From contig JBDIBA010000003.1 in assembly GCA_039812705.1 (NCBI GenBank), forward strand, positions 1 to 64,000: a DNA stretch of 64,000 bases, in the 5' to 3' direction. The notes under the pieces were generated by a model, which ran no database searches, was not told the DNA's origin, and worked only from the letters and a program-made list of their open reading frames with translations. The position numbers and the translations under genes were made by a program. Each line of letters starts with the position of its first letter. The first letter of the stretch is position 1. Shown piece after piece: positions 42,736-51,895 of the stretch. Source of the DNA: JBDIBA01 sp039812705. GTDB taxonomy: Bacteria > Actinomycetota > Acidimicrobiia > Acidimicrobiales > JBBSGY01.

Positions 42736-43612
42736 TGGTCTTGGTAAGGGTCTGGGCGCCCTGATTCCCGCAGGGGAGCCCGTGGCAGACGGATCGGCCA
42801 CCTTTAAGACGGTCCCGATCAAGTCGATTGTGCCGAACACATTTCAGCCTCGGCGACACCTTGACGAGAAAGATCTTGCGTCCTTGGCCGCATCGATCAA
42901 GGAAGTCGGAGTTCTCCAACCTCTGCTTGTGCGTCCACAGGCCGGGGGAGAAGGCTACGAACTGATCGCAGGTGAGCGGCGTTGGAGAGCTTCTAAGCAA
43001 GCTGGGCTTGATCAGGTGCCCGTAATTGTCCGCACCAGCCAGGACAACGCATCGCTTGAAGAGGCGCTGGTCGAGAACCTTCACCGACGAGACCTCAATG
43101 CCATTGACGAGGCCGCTGCTTACCAGCAGTTGATTGATGATTTTTCAATGACACACGAGTCTGTTGGCAAGCGTGTCGGAAAGAGCCGCACTGCGGTGAG
43201 TAACTTGCTGCGCTTGTTGAGTCTGCAGCCAAAAGTTCAGCGCTTGTTGATTGAAGGTCACATCACAGAGGGTCACGCTCGCGCCTTGCTAGGCACTACC
43301 GACAAGGCGTTCCAGGGACAACTTGCCGAGCGAGCTGCTCGCGATCAATGGTCCGTGCGCGCCGTGGAAGAGGCCGTCAAGGACCGACATGGGGCAGTGG
43401 TCGATGTCACGGAACGGACCAAGTCAGCTCCGACAAAACAAGACGCTCCCGCCTTAGAATGGCAAGAGCGTCTTGTTGACTATTTGGACACCAAGGTGAC
43501 CGTATCGGGCGGGGCGAAGAAGGGGAGAGTCACGATTGACTTTGCCGGCCCAGAGGATCTGGAGCGCATAGCGGACCTAATTCTCAAGGCTCCTAAGCGC
43601 GCGAAAGCCTAA
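42722..43612 (+). CDS. parB: centromere-binding protein ParB
   Basis: The ATG at 42722 gives 296 residues beginning MARRSGLGKGLGALIP, the ParB N-terminal signature that stimulates ParA. The N-terminal CTPase domain has IVPNTFQPRRHLDE, PLLVRPQAGGEGYELIAGERRWRASKQAG and ENLHRRDLNAIDEAAAYQ. A helix-turn-helix region is at MTHESVGKRVGKSRTAVSNLLRLL. The C-terminal part dimerises. It binds the adjacent parS array. An in-frame upstream start at 42581 lies inside parA and is not credible. Confidence 0.97.
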   Translation: MARRSGLGKGLGALIPAGEPVADGSATFKTVPIKSIVPNTFQPRRHLDEKDLASLAASIKEVGVLQPLLVRPQAGGEGYELIAGERRWRASKQAGLDQVPVIVRTSQDNASLEEALVENLHRRDLNAIDEAAAYQQLIDDFSMTHESVGKRVGKSRTAVSNLLRLLSLQPKVQRLLIEGHITEGHARALLGTTDKAFQGQLAERAARDQWSVRAVEEAVKDRHGAVVDVTERTKSAPTKQDAPALEWQERLVDYLDTKVTVSGGAKKGRVTIDFAGPEDLERIADLILKAPKRAKA

Positions 43613-43680
43613 ATGTGAATCCCATTGTTGTAAGCCTCGACTCTCAATCCACACCCTGGGGAAGACTTTGTGGATAACTC

Positions 43681-44007
43681 TCAGACGTGTGAACCGAGCT
43701 GGCTTAGCAGTTGGTCCTTGCCATAAGCACCGACGATTCGCACGTCTGTTGCTTGTCCATCCTTGAAGAGGATCATCGTTGGAATGCTCATCACTTCGAA
43801 CTGCTGGGCAATTGCGGGGTTTTCGTCCACGTTCAGCTTGCCAATACGCAGTGATCCGCTCTTCTCATCTGCGATTTCGTCGAGGATTGGGCCAACGCGC
43901 TTGCACGGACCACACCATTCGGCCCAGAAATCCACAAGGATCGGGGCGGAAGAGTCGCCGATCTCCGATTCAAAGTTGTCGTTGTTAAGGGTTACTGGCG
44001 CAGCCAT
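43681..44007 (-). CDS. trxA: thioredoxin
   Basis: The ATG at 44007 follows GGAGGTCAA and gives a 108-residue thioredoxin; an earlier ATG would add 21 unsupported residues. It has the active site FWAEWCGPCKRVGPILDE and the cis-Pro segment MSIPTMILFKDG. It reduces protein disulfides using electrons from TrxB, whose gene lies upstream on the same strand. It converges on parB. Confidence 0.97.
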   Translation of the reverse strand: MAAPVTLNNDNFESEIGDSSAPILVDFWAEWCGPCKRVGPILDEIADEKSGSLRIGKLNVDENPAIAQQFEVMSIPTMILFKDGQATDVRIVGAYGKDQLLSQLGSHV

Positions 44008-44188
44008 TTGACCTCCAATAGGTAGTTGATTGGTTAAAACCTTTTGCGGCTTGTGCATATTCCTGTGCACAAGCCGGCGTCAAAGAATAAGTGCGAGAGG
44101 GCGCGAATTGCCTTGGAACGATGACTTATCCATAGGCGTCTTGATTGCTGGATCGGGCCCCGGTTAAGGGTGGGAAATCTGGAGCCGG
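44008..44188. other. 181-base gap between trxB and trxA with a DnaA-box-like site
   Basis: The gap between the trxB stop and the trxA start holds no ORF I can support. The sequence CTTATCCATAG near 44127-44137 resembles a DnaA box with one mismatch, and a perfect box on the minus strand lies at 43669-43677, in the parB-trxA gap. A promoter for trxA is expected here, but no clear -35/-10 pair stands out. Confidence 0.35.
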
Positions 44189-45145
44189 TCAGTGGTGAGA
44201 GATCTCGTTGGCTTCCAGCCAGCGTTCCACTTCGATCGCTGCCATGCAGCCAGACCCAGCAGCGGTGATCGCCTGGCGGTAGGTCGAGTCCTGAACATCG
44301 CCGGCGGCGAACACCCCTTCAACGTTGGTCTGGGTGGTGCCCGGAACCGTCTTGATGTAACCGGAGTCAAACATCTCAACCTGGTCGGTAAAGAGCGTGG
44401 TGTTGGGGATGTGACCAATAGCGACAAAAAGGCCGTCCACTGAGAGTGAGCGAATATCGCCTGTTTCCGTGTCGGTCAGTTCCAGGGATTCCACTTTCGA
44501 TTCGCCGACGATGTCCGAAACAACCGAGTTCCAGACAAACTCCAACTTGGGATTCTTGAAAGCCCGGTCTTGCATGATCTTGGAGGCGCGGAGAGAGTCT
44601 CGTCTGTGGATTAGTAGCACCTTGTCGGCAAACTTGGTCAAGAAGGTGGCTTCCTCGATTGCCGAGTCACCGCCACCGACCACCGCGACCGTTTTCCCAC
44701 GGAAGAAGAATCCGTCGCAGGTTGCGCAGGTGGAAAGGCCGCGCCCAATCAAGCGATCTTCTGCCTCGAGGCCAAGCATTCGCGAGCGAGCACCCGTTGA
44801 GATGATGATGGACTCGCTCGTGATTTCCCGGTCGCCAACCCACACCTTGAACGGACGCTGTGAGAAGTCGACGCGTGTGGCTTTCTCGGTAATGAACTCG
44901 GTTCCGAAGCGTTCTGCTTGGCCTCGGAAACGACTCATCAGCTCGGGGCCTTCAATGCCCTCGACAAAGCCGGGATAGTTCTCGATGTCGGTTGTCAACA
45001 TCAACTGACCACCGGGTTGATCGGCGGTGGAAGAGGGTTCGCCTTCAATAACCAGCGGCTTGAGGTTGGCGCGAGCCGTGTAGATGGCGGCGGTCAGGCC
45101 CGATGGACCTGAGCCGATGATGACAACCGAACGTACTTCTGACAC
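44189..45145 (-). CDS. trxB: thioredoxin reductase
   Basis: This 318-residue flavoprotein starts at GTG. It has the FAD motif IIGSGPSGLTAAIYTARA, the redox-active CATCDGFFFRG with two Cys (C-A-T-C), NADPH motif VAVVGGGDSAIEEATFL, and the C-terminal FAD segment GVFAAGDVQDSTYRQAITAAGSGC. It transfers electrons from NADPH to thioredoxin in the cytoplasm. It lies seven bases after the stop of the small membrane protein upstream. Confidence 0.97.
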   Translation of the reverse strand: MSEVRSVVIIGSGPSGLTAAIYTARANLKPLVIEGEPSSTADQPGGQLMLTTDIENYPGFVEGIEGPELMSRFRGQAERFGTEFITEKATRVDFSQRPFKVWVGDREITSESIIISTGARSRMLGLEAEDRLIGRGLSTCATCDGFFFRGKTVAVVGGGDSAIEEATFLTKFADKVLLIHRRDSLRASKIMQDRAFKNPKLEFVWNSVVSDIVGESKVESLELTDTETGDIRSLSVDGLFVAIGHIPNTTLFTDQVEMFDSGYIKTVPGTTQTNVEGVFAAGDVQDSTYRQAITAAGSGCMAAIEVERWLEANEISHH

Positions 45146-45151
45146 TGGCTT

Positions 45152-45517
45152 TTAGCTTTCTTGGGTGCTGACCTTTGGCTTGCGCTTCGACCAGAGCAAC
45201 AGCCCGGCGATCACGAAAATTGCACCAGCGATTGCGTAGGCGAACCAAACGCTTTCGGGAACCCCAGGAATGTTGTCGAGGTAGATGTCAAGCAGGCGGA
45301 CTCCGGCAACACTGAGAATGATCAGCGCGACAACGCCCAAAACACCAGCTAGAAGACCATAAACGATGGCCCTTGCGATGGTTGTGAGAGGCACAACAGC
45401 CTTGTCCCTGACGACATCGACGCAGGTTTCAATGAATTCGGACGCTTCAGAAACCCAGTCGTTACCTGACGAAGGCTTTTTCCCAAGAGAGAACATGGGC
45501 CTCACAATACCCATCAC
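45152..45517 (-). CDS. two-TM membrane protein, function unknown
   Basis: This 121-residue protein has a hydrophilic N-terminus, a segment VVRDKAVVPLTTIARAIVYGLLAGVLGVVALIILSVAGVRLL with the first TM, and a second TM in WFAYAIAGAIFVIAGLLLW, ending in a basic tail KRKPKVSTQES. Starts at 45517, 45514 or 45496 are all ATG and cannot be distinguished. The arrangement resembles holin-like or DUF-type two-TM proteins beside trxB in other Acidimicrobiia, but I cannot name a family. It lies 38 bp after the pseudokinase gene and shares its direction. Confidence 0.65.
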   Translation of the reverse strand: MMGIVRPMFSLGKKPSSGNDWVSEASEFIETCVDVVRDKAVVPLTTIARAIVYGLLAGVLGVVALIILSVAGVRLLDIYLDNIPGVPESVWFAYAIAGAIFVIAGLLLWSKRKPKVSTQES

Positions 45518-45554
45518 ATCGCGGTATCTGCCCGGATAGGTGACGCGATGTTGG

Positions 45555-47297
45555 CTATCCGTTGTTGAGCTTTGCCTCTACGACCGACAAACGGTTGGAA
45601 TCGCCAAGGTTCGTGAACCAAATGAGAACTGCTGAACCTTGCGCATTGTGCAGATCGAACTGGGCGTTTTGACCAAGTCCACTTTGAGTGTCGACCGGGT
45701 TTCCCCACTCCGTCAGGCGCGAGCCGGGGGAGTTGGCCACATAGATCTGGGCACTCCATCCCTGGTTGCGAGCATCGACTTCCAGTGTCTTCATCTCGGC
45801 TGGACGGCTGGTTCGAAGCACCAGGCCAATTCCTCGCTTGAGGTTGCCGAAACGTGGTGACGAGTAGGTCTGGGTGGACCAAAAAGTTTGAGGGTTGTCG
45901 TCAATGGCGTTGTTTGCTTGAGCGCTGTTCTCGTCACCGTCGCCAGGCGGTGGGTCAAACGCGGAGGCCCTGGAAAAGCTGACGGCGGACTCGGTTTCGA
46001 CCGGAGCTGCAGCGTTCTCGGTGTTGTCGCCGGCGCTTCCGATCACACGGCCAAGAATGACGGCCAGCAGGATTGCGGCAAGTACGGCAGCACTGGCCAT
46101 GTATCGCCGGTTGACCTTCTTCTCGTGCGCGCGATGAATGGTTTCCTCACGCATGAGCTCGGGAGAAAGACGAGCGTGTTTGGGCTGCTCATTAAACGGT
46201 TCGTCTTCGACGGCGTCGAAGTGATGGGCTTGGGTGGCGTGAGCGTTCAGGTCGTTGGATTGCGTGTTGACGACCGGAGTCTCGGCCGTCGGCCATTCTC
46301 CGGCGGGATTCGTGTTGTCCGAAGTGGGCCTGAACTGGCCCGTGTCGTGGGCACTGTCATTGCGAATGAAACCCACGGCTGAGGTGGTGGGGTCGTTTTG
46401 TGGTGCAACCGGAGCCGGCAGCATGACTCGGCGATTTGCCACGGTCGGGTCGGAAACAGAATTGAAGTGGTCGACCTTCTGGTTAGGCCAGTTGTCGTCG
46501 AGATATCGGCTGGTGCTGGGCCTTTCGATGGATCGCAATTGTCGTGCGATATCGCCTGCGGAGTCGAAGCGGTCCTCTGGGTTCTCGGCCGTCGCGCGCT
46601 CAATGGTGGTGTTGAGTTGCTGCGAAGCGGCTTCGTTCTCGCCATTGCCATGAGTCAGTTCATTGAGAAGAGTCCCGATGGCCCAGATATCACTCGCTGA
46701 AGTTGGTTGTTCGCCCTTGCACTGCTCTGGCGCCGTGTAGCGATTGCGAAGCTTGGCGTCTTGAGAGCCACCAAGTGCGTCTTCGGGCGTTTCGGCCACG
46801 GCCTTGGCAATGCCAAAGTCTGAAACAACTACCCGGTGGTCTCCGCCAACAATGACGATGTTGTCCGGAGTGATGTCACCGTGGACGACGCCGCTGTTGT
46901 GCGCGTAGTCGAGAGCTTCGGCAACTTGCTTGACCATTGTTACGGCGGCACGCGGGTCAAGAGGACCGCTGGCCATGATTTCGGTAAGTGTGCGGCCATC
47001 GAGGTGACCAGCGACGATGAATGTGGTGTCGTCTTCTTGGCCCGTGTCGTAAGTGGGCGCGACATGCGGGTGGGTCAGGCGTGCAGCTGCGATGGCGGCA
47101 TCGTGGAGCCGTGTTGCAAATGTCTCGTCGCGGGCCAGGTCTGGGTGAAGCAGCTTGATGCGTACCGGACGCTGAAGCACCAGGTCAACGCCCAGCCATA
47201 GCTCCGGCGTGGAGCCAATGATTAGTGGTGTCTCTAGCCGGTAACGGCGGCGCAACACACGACCAGAAGTAAAGGAAGAAGTAGATAGCGTTGACAC
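45555..47297 (-). CDS. membrane pseudokinase with extracellular discoidin-like domain (MviN-kinase half)
   Basis: The GTG at 47297, preceded by GGAG, gives 580 residues (a TTG at 47330 is possible). A Ser/Thr-kinase-like domain spans ~15-265: the glycine-rich loop is lost (IIGSTPELWLGVD), Lys48 remains, the catalytic loop is HGDITPDN (~139-146; Lys replaced by Thr), DFG follows at ~160, and RYTAPEQ resembles the P+1 loop. This looks like a pseudokinase. A long disordered linker, one TM segment (~400-422) and a C-terminal jelly-roll/F5-8-type-C-like domain with SRASAFDPPPGDGDENSA follow. M. tuberculosis MviN (Rv3910) carries such a pseudokinase and outer domain fused to MurJ, but here murJ is separate. 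Confidence 0.8.
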   Translation of the reverse strand: MSTLSTSSFTSGRVLRRRYRLETPLIIGSTPELWLGVDLVLQRPVRIKLLHPDLARDETFATRLHDAAIAAARLTHPHVAPTYDTGQEDDTTFIVAGHLDGRTLTEIMASGPLDPRAAVTMVKQVAEALDYAHNSGVVHGDITPDNIVIVGGDHRVVVSDFGIAKAVAETPEDALGGSQDAKLRNRYTAPEQCKGEQPTSASDIWAIGTLLNELTHGNGENEAASQQLNTTIERATAENPEDRFDSAGDIARQLRSIERPSTSRYLDDNWPNQKVDHFNSVSDPTVANRRVMLPAPVAPQNDPTTSAVGFIRNDSAHDTGQFRPTSDNTNPAGEWPTAETPVVNTQSNDLNAHATQAHHFDAVEDEPFNEQPKHARLSPELMREETIHRAHEKKVNRRYMASAAVLAAILLAVILGRVIGSAGDNTENAAAPVETESAVSFSRASAFDPPPGDGDENSAQANNAIDDNPQTFWSTQTYSSPRFGNLKRGIGLVLRTSRPAEMKTLEVDARNQGWSAQIYVANSPGSRLTEWGNPVDTQSGLGQNAQFDLHNAQGSAVLIWFTNLGDSNRLSVVEAKLNNG

Positions 47298-47380
47298 GAT
47301 GGCTCCGAGGGTATCGCGTTGGGTCAACAAAACCTGATTCGAGTACTCGGGTTTCAGAACATTCTTGAAATTGTTTTTCG

Positions 47381-48238
47381 TCAGTCGTGCGTTACGGGAG
47401 CGAAAGTCACGGCAATCAAACCCTTGCCGCCGTGGACTCCAATAGTTGGGCCCATCTCGCAGCGAAGGACGTCTTTGGCTGCGACCGCGGGCTTGAGCAT
47501 CTCGATGAACTCGTCGACATCGTCAGCGCCGGAATCACAAACGCCGACTTTTTCGACAGGAGCGTTTTCCAACACGATGTTTGCCAGTTGCCTGAGCGAT
47601 TTGGAGCGGGTGCGTTGCTTGGAAACCGGCTTCACAACGCCTTCTTCAATGGTGATGAGCGGCTTTACCGACAAGAGAGTCGCAAAGAATGCACCGGCGG
47701 CACCGATGCGGCCGCCTTTGCGGAGATTTTCCAGCGTGTTGAGTGCGCCAAAGAGTTTCTGGTTTGCGGCGCATTGTTTGGCAGTTGCTTCTACGGAATT
47801 GAGGTCGCTGCCCGATTGTGCGGCGAGCGCCGCGGCTTCGACAATCCGCGCTTGGCCAACGGTGCACGTCTTGGAATCAACGACTCGCACGTCAATGTCG
47901 TCCTTGACGATTTGCGCCGCGCCCATTGCCGACTGAAATGTTGCAGATAGCTCGGCCGACAAAGTCACACAAACCACACCTTGTGCGCCTTGGCTCTTTG
48001 CTTTGGTGAACGCTTCGGCAAAAGCACCAGGTGAAGGGGCTGCCGTCCCGGGAAGTTCTTCGCTGGTGTCCGCGCGGCGCCAAAACTCTTCGCGAGATAG
48101 TTCGATTTTGTCGACGAACTCCTCGTCACCGAATCGGACGGACAGGGGTACGACATCGACGCCCAGTTCTTGGAGGCGGGCGTCGTCAAGATCGCTCGCG
48201 CTGTCAGTAATTACTGCGATTTGCTTCGGTGTAGTCAT
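47381..48238 (-). CDS. DegV family fatty-acid-binding protein
   Basis: This 285-residue protein has the DegV signature: AVITDSASDLDDARLQELGVDVVPL at the N-terminus, FVDKIELSREEFWRR, TAAPSPGAFAEAF, CVTLSAELSATFQSA, and the C-terminal LENLRKGGRIG and KPLITIEEGVVKPV segments. DegV proteins bind fatty acids and, in Firmicutes, act as FakB subunits for the fatty-acid kinase FakA. No FakA partner lies here. The gene is immediately between murJ (stop adjacent to its ATG) and the pseudokinase, so these genes probably form one transcript. Confidence 0.92.
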   Translation of the reverse strand: MTTPKQIAVITDSASDLDDARLQELGVDVVPLSVRFGDEEFVDKIELSREEFWRRADTSEELPGTAAPSPGAFAEAFTKAKSQGAQGVVCVTLSAELSATFQSAMGAAQIVKDDIDVRVVDSKTCTVGQARIVEAAALAAQSGSDLNSVEATAKQCAANQKLFGALNTLENLRKGGRIGAAGAFFATLLSVKPLITIEEGVVKPVSKQRTRSKSLRQLANIVLENAPVEKVGVCDSGADDVDEFIEMLKPAVAAKDVLRCEMGPTIGVHGGKGLIAVTFAPVTHD

Positions 48239-49831
48239 TTATCTGATCTTCCAGACGTTGGAAAACCGCTTGGTGAACTGTCGGAACTCCGGAATCCGGC
48301 AAAGCCACGCGGCCACTGCATATGTCAATGCGCCCAACACTACGGCGATTACCAGCGTGAACGCGGGAGCCAGGTTGACGTAAGCCTTTGTGAAGTAAAC
48401 AACTGCCGCCATTGGGATGGTTGCGGCGACGATCCGCGCCGTGCCGTCTAAGAGGTTGCGTAGTTGCAGACCCTGGCTGCGATTGCGAACCACGCCGATT
48501 GCTGCAGCTGCGCCGATCAAATAGGCAATTGATTGAGCCAGCGCCAGGCCCTGCACACCTAGTGATTGATAAAGGACAACGGCAAGCGCGATGTTCACCG
48601 CGTTCTCTAAAACGTAAAGCCAGAAAACGGCTTTTGCATCGGTGATTGCTTGCAGCGCGCGACTGCAATAGATGAACAGACTGAAACCGGGAAGACCGAT
48701 GACCATGAGGGCCAATACGTCTGTGGTGCGACTTGCCGCCGCCGCGTCAAAGCTTCCGCGCAGAAGAACCGCTTGGACGATTTCGCTAGTCAGCAAGACA
48801 TACCCAACAGCAGCGGGCACGATGGCAAACAGAATCAGGCGAACGCCTTCGACAAAACGCTTGCGATACAGAGCAATGTTGGAGTCAGCCCACGCCTCTG
48901 CCAATGCAGGCTGCAACGCGCTCATTACAGAAACTGCATAGATGCCGTGCGGAAGAATGAAGAACGTGTAGGACGTCAGCATTGCTGTTGTGTCGCCAAC
49001 GTGACTGCCGGCAAGAACGAGGTTCACGGCCAGACAGATCTGGTTTGCCACCACGAAACCGGCAGTCCAACCCGACAGCTTGATGACTGCGCGCACCGCG
49101 CTGTGCTTTGGTTCCCAATGCAGGCGCAATCGGCCCTTGGATTCGGTCCGAACAAATGGAACAAGCACGAGCGCCATTGCTGCCACACCGGCGGTTGTTC
49201 CAATGCCGAGAATTGTCAGCAGTACGCGATCGTCGGTGACGTTGACTTCATGGAGATTGTTAAAGAAGCGGGGGAGTGCAACAAACAGGCAGATGAGTAC
49301 CAAGTTGTTGAAAATTGGCGCGAACATCGGCGGTCCAAAGCGTCGACGCACGTTCAAAAGTGCCGTTGCAACGCTTATGAATCCGTACAGCGCGACTTGT
49401 GCAGCAAACAGGCGCAAAAGGAATGTGGCAACTGCTTTCTGGTCGGCGGCTAACGCACCGTGTCGCTTAGCCAAATAGAAGTCAATGATGTTGCCCGCAC
49501 CAAGTGCGACTAAGACCGAAAGCAGACCAACGGCCGCAAGGACGATTGTCAGAACAGCAGAGACTGCCTTCCAACCTTCGTCTTCATCTGTTCTGAACTG
49601 TCTGACGAAAACGGGAATCAGCGTGGCTGACAAGATGCCGCCGACTACCAACTCGTACAACATGGTGGGGGTTTGGTTGGCTTGGTTGTAAGCGTCGGCC
49701 AGCGGGAACAATCCCAGCGCATATGCAAGGGCGATTGTTCTGCCGACACCGGTTATTCGAGACAGCAGCGTTCCAAGTGTCATCACTGCTGTGCTTCGAA
49801 AAAGACTTGTTTGACGGGCTGTTTGGCTCAT
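48239..49831 (-). CDS. murJ: lipid II flippase MurJ
   Basis: The ATG at 49831, overlapping the upstream stop by 4 bp, gives 530 residues. The MVF family pattern is seen in TAVMTLGTLLSRITGVGRTIALAYALG, DAYNQANQTPTMLYELVVGG, FVRQFRTDEDEG and QPALAEAWADSN, with about 14 TM segments. MurJ flips undecaprenyl-linked peptidoglycan precursor to the outer face. Unlike the mycobacterial orthologue Rv3910 it lacks any C-terminal kinase-like region; this is encoded by a separate gene downstream. Confidence 0.95.
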   Translation of the reverse strand: MSQTARQTSLFRSTAVMTLGTLLSRITGVGRTIALAYALGLFPLADAYNQANQTPTMLYELVVGGILSATLIPVFVRQFRTDEDEGWKAVSAVLTIVLAAVGLLSVLVALGAGNIIDFYLAKRHGALAADQKAVATFLLRLFAAQVALYGFISVATALLNVRRRFGPPMFAPIFNNLVLICLFVALPRFFNNLHEVNVTDDRVLLTILGIGTTAGVAAMALVLVPFVRTESKGRLRLHWEPKHSAVRAVIKLSGWTAGFVVANQICLAVNLVLAGSHVGDTTAMLTSYTFFILPHGIYAVSVMSALQPALAEAWADSNIALYRKRFVEGVRLILFAIVPAAVGYVLLTSEIVQAVLLRGSFDAAAASRTTDVLALMVIGLPGFSLFIYCSRALQAITDAKAVFWLYVLENAVNIALAVVLYQSLGVQGLALAQSIAYLIGAAAAIGVVRNRSQGLQLRNLLDGTARIVAATIPMAAVVYFTKAYVNLAPAFTLVIAVVLGALTYAVAAWLCRIPEFRQFTKRFSNVWKIR

Positions 49832-51813
49832 GAAACCGCGTGCTTTCCGGCGTGCTTCTTCTTGTGGCCCTGGACCAAAGAGACGATCCACCAGACGATG
49901 AGGAACGAGAGCGACCCAAACGTGAGGATCATTCCAACGGCCGATGTGGACGTCGAAATGATGTTCACTTTCTCAGCGGTCAGCTGCAACGAGCCATCCG
50001 GTGATACAAGGCTGACTTGAACGGGGAACCGACCTGAAGTGCGCGATTCAATGAGCACTCGCTTGGTTAGTTGCTGGCGTTCGACATCAACAATTGCTTC
50101 GTGTCCCCCGGGAAACGACACCTGGTCGCTCGAGAAGCGCACCTTGACTCTGACTGGAAAGCCGGTGTCGTTCTGAATTGAGACAGGGACTTCACCTTGG
50201 TTTGCCGTCAATCGGATGGATCGTTCGGTTGGCAAACGGATCATCTTGATGGTTGATGAAAAGGACTGCTCATGTTCGCTGATCACCTGATCTCTGTTGC
50301 GGCCAAGCAACCGAGAAGATTCTGCGTAGAGGAGTTGTCGAGTGACCTTCTCGTACAACGGGTTTTGCGCATCAACCATTGATGCAAAGCCGTCCAGACG
50401 CTTGCGTGCATTTTCAACCCGTGTCTTTGAGACATTGCTGTCTTTGTCTGTTGCAAGGTCGCGGGTTAGGCCGTTGTTTTCGTATGGAAGCGAGAACAAC
50501 TTGTCGAAGGAAGCACCTTGCAATTCCGGTGAATTACTCAGCGCACCAAAGAACTCATTCAACAAAGCCGGGTCAAAGCGCCAATCGGCAGGTGCCATTG
50601 CTACAACTCCGCGCTCTTGGCCGGGGAAGTCGTTCTGGAGGACGGTGAGGTCGGCAAGTAAACGGTGAGCGCCCAGAACGCCACCCGTACGAAAGTGTTC
50701 GGTAAGTGCGGAGTCGCCTTGAAGGGCGTCGACGGTTGTTTTCTTGGAGCTACGAATCTTTATTGGACGAGTGATTGACGTCGCACGTCCAACCGGCGTC
50801 AGGTTTGATTCCTGAATAACCATCTGTTTGGTTCCGCGCTTTTGAAGCTCGGTCGCTGACTCTTGTGAAAGTGGGCTCAGGCCCAGCCAAGTGCCTGATT
50901 GCGGCTTCTGATTGAAGGTCTCCGTAAGTGAGTTCGAGCCTTGTTCAAGTTGTTGGTCGAACTCTCGTGGAAGCTCTTTTGCCAGCGACTGAACGGCCGG
51001 TGCCCAGGGTTGGGCGTAGTTCGGTTGACGAGCCAGCGCCGCGGTTAGTGATTGGATTGATGTTTGTGCAGCGGGGTTTTCCAGTTCTCTGACGCGATCC
51101 AAACCTTCTGGTGAAACGGCAATTGACATTGGTAGTGCTGCAAACGTGGTGGTGATTGCGGCAAGTTCGTTGTATTCGCTTCCATTGGATGGCGCGGCAA
51201 AGGGATCGTTGTCATCGGAGGCGACGTTGACCGGAAAAGCGGTAGCAACGTTGAGCTTGCGGGGCTCTTCAGTCGCGCTCTTGATGATGTGAGAGTTGAT
51301 TTGAGCAAGCGAGTCGTCTGTTCCTTGTTCGCGGAGTTCGACGTGAATTGGATATACGCCCGATGCCGCGAGGTAAGTGGCGCGCTGTGCTGCGTCATTG
51401 ATGGGGAGCGAAACTGTTACGCGTCTGTCTGGGTCAAGCACTTCAGAAAGTGGAAACCGTTGAAGAATCTGTGTGGAACCGGTTGTGGTTCCGTTGAGGC
51501 TTTGATTGAACGCGCTGCGGTTTCGCACGGAGCCAAGGACCGTTACGACGAGGTCAAGCGTTGCCGGGTCTCTGTCGGTGGTGATCTGGGCGACGAGATT
51601 GAATGCATTGCCAGCTGTGACGAAGCCGGTTTGCGACACCATGTCGAGTCGGGTTGCGTTGTTCGTTGAGGGTGAGTCGGCGTTGGTCTGGTCCTGGGCA
51701 GACACAGCCGAGGGAGCCAATACGGCTGACGGCGAGATGACAAGCAACGACAAGGTTGCCACTGCAACAAGGCGCTTGACGTGAAGGCCGAGTGCAACAG
51801 CGCTGGGTTTCAT
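49828..51813 (-). CDS. DUF6049-type secreted/anchored protein
   Basis: This 661-residue protein has a signal peptide (hydrophobic ~17-35, AVSA cleavage region), a large extracellular part with beta-sandwich-like segments in the C-terminal third (IRLTANQGEVPVSIQNDTGFPVRVKVRFSS), and a single C-terminal TM segment ILTFGSLSFLIVWWIVSLVQG followed by a basic tail. This architecture and the position before murJ match the conserved DUF6049 protein (Rv3909 in M. tuberculosis). Its role is unknown; a link with peptidoglycan assembly is suggested by the invariant neighbour. It diverges from pcnA. Confidence 0.85.
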   Translation of the reverse strand: MKPSAVALGLHVKRLVAVATLSLLVISPSAVLAPSAVSAQDQTNADSPSTNNATRLDMVSQTGFVTAGNAFNLVAQITTDRDPATLDLVVTVLGSVRNRSAFNQSLNGTTTGSTQILQRFPLSEVLDPDRRVTVSLPINDAAQRATYLAASGVYPIHVELREQGTDDSLAQINSHIIKSATEEPRKLNVATAFPVNVASDDNDPFAAPSNGSEYNELAAITTTFAALPMSIAVSPEGLDRVRELENPAAQTSIQSLTAALARQPNYAQPWAPAVQSLAKELPREFDQQLEQGSNSLTETFNQKPQSGTWLGLSPLSQESATELQKRGTKQMVIQESNLTPVGRATSITRPIKIRSSKKTTVDALQGDSALTEHFRTGGVLGAHRLLADLTVLQNDFPGQERGVVAMAPADWRFDPALLNEFFGALSNSPELQGASFDKLFSLPYENNGLTRDLATDKDSNVSKTRVENARKRLDGFASMVDAQNPLYEKVTRQLLYAESSRLLGRNRDQVISEHEQSFSSTIKMIRLPTERSIRLTANQGEVPVSIQNDTGFPVRVKVRFSSDQVSFPGGHEAIVDVERQQLTKRVLIESRTSGRFPVQVSLVSPDGSLQLTAEKVNIISTSTSAVGMILTFGSLSFLIVWWIVSLVQGHKKKHAGKHAVS

Positions 51814-51895
51814 GATCGGCCGCGCGCTGGTTGAGTCACCCCGTCAAATTAGTTGGCTGAAGTCCCTTGCGGTGGGTGGCATTAACCTGCGCCCC

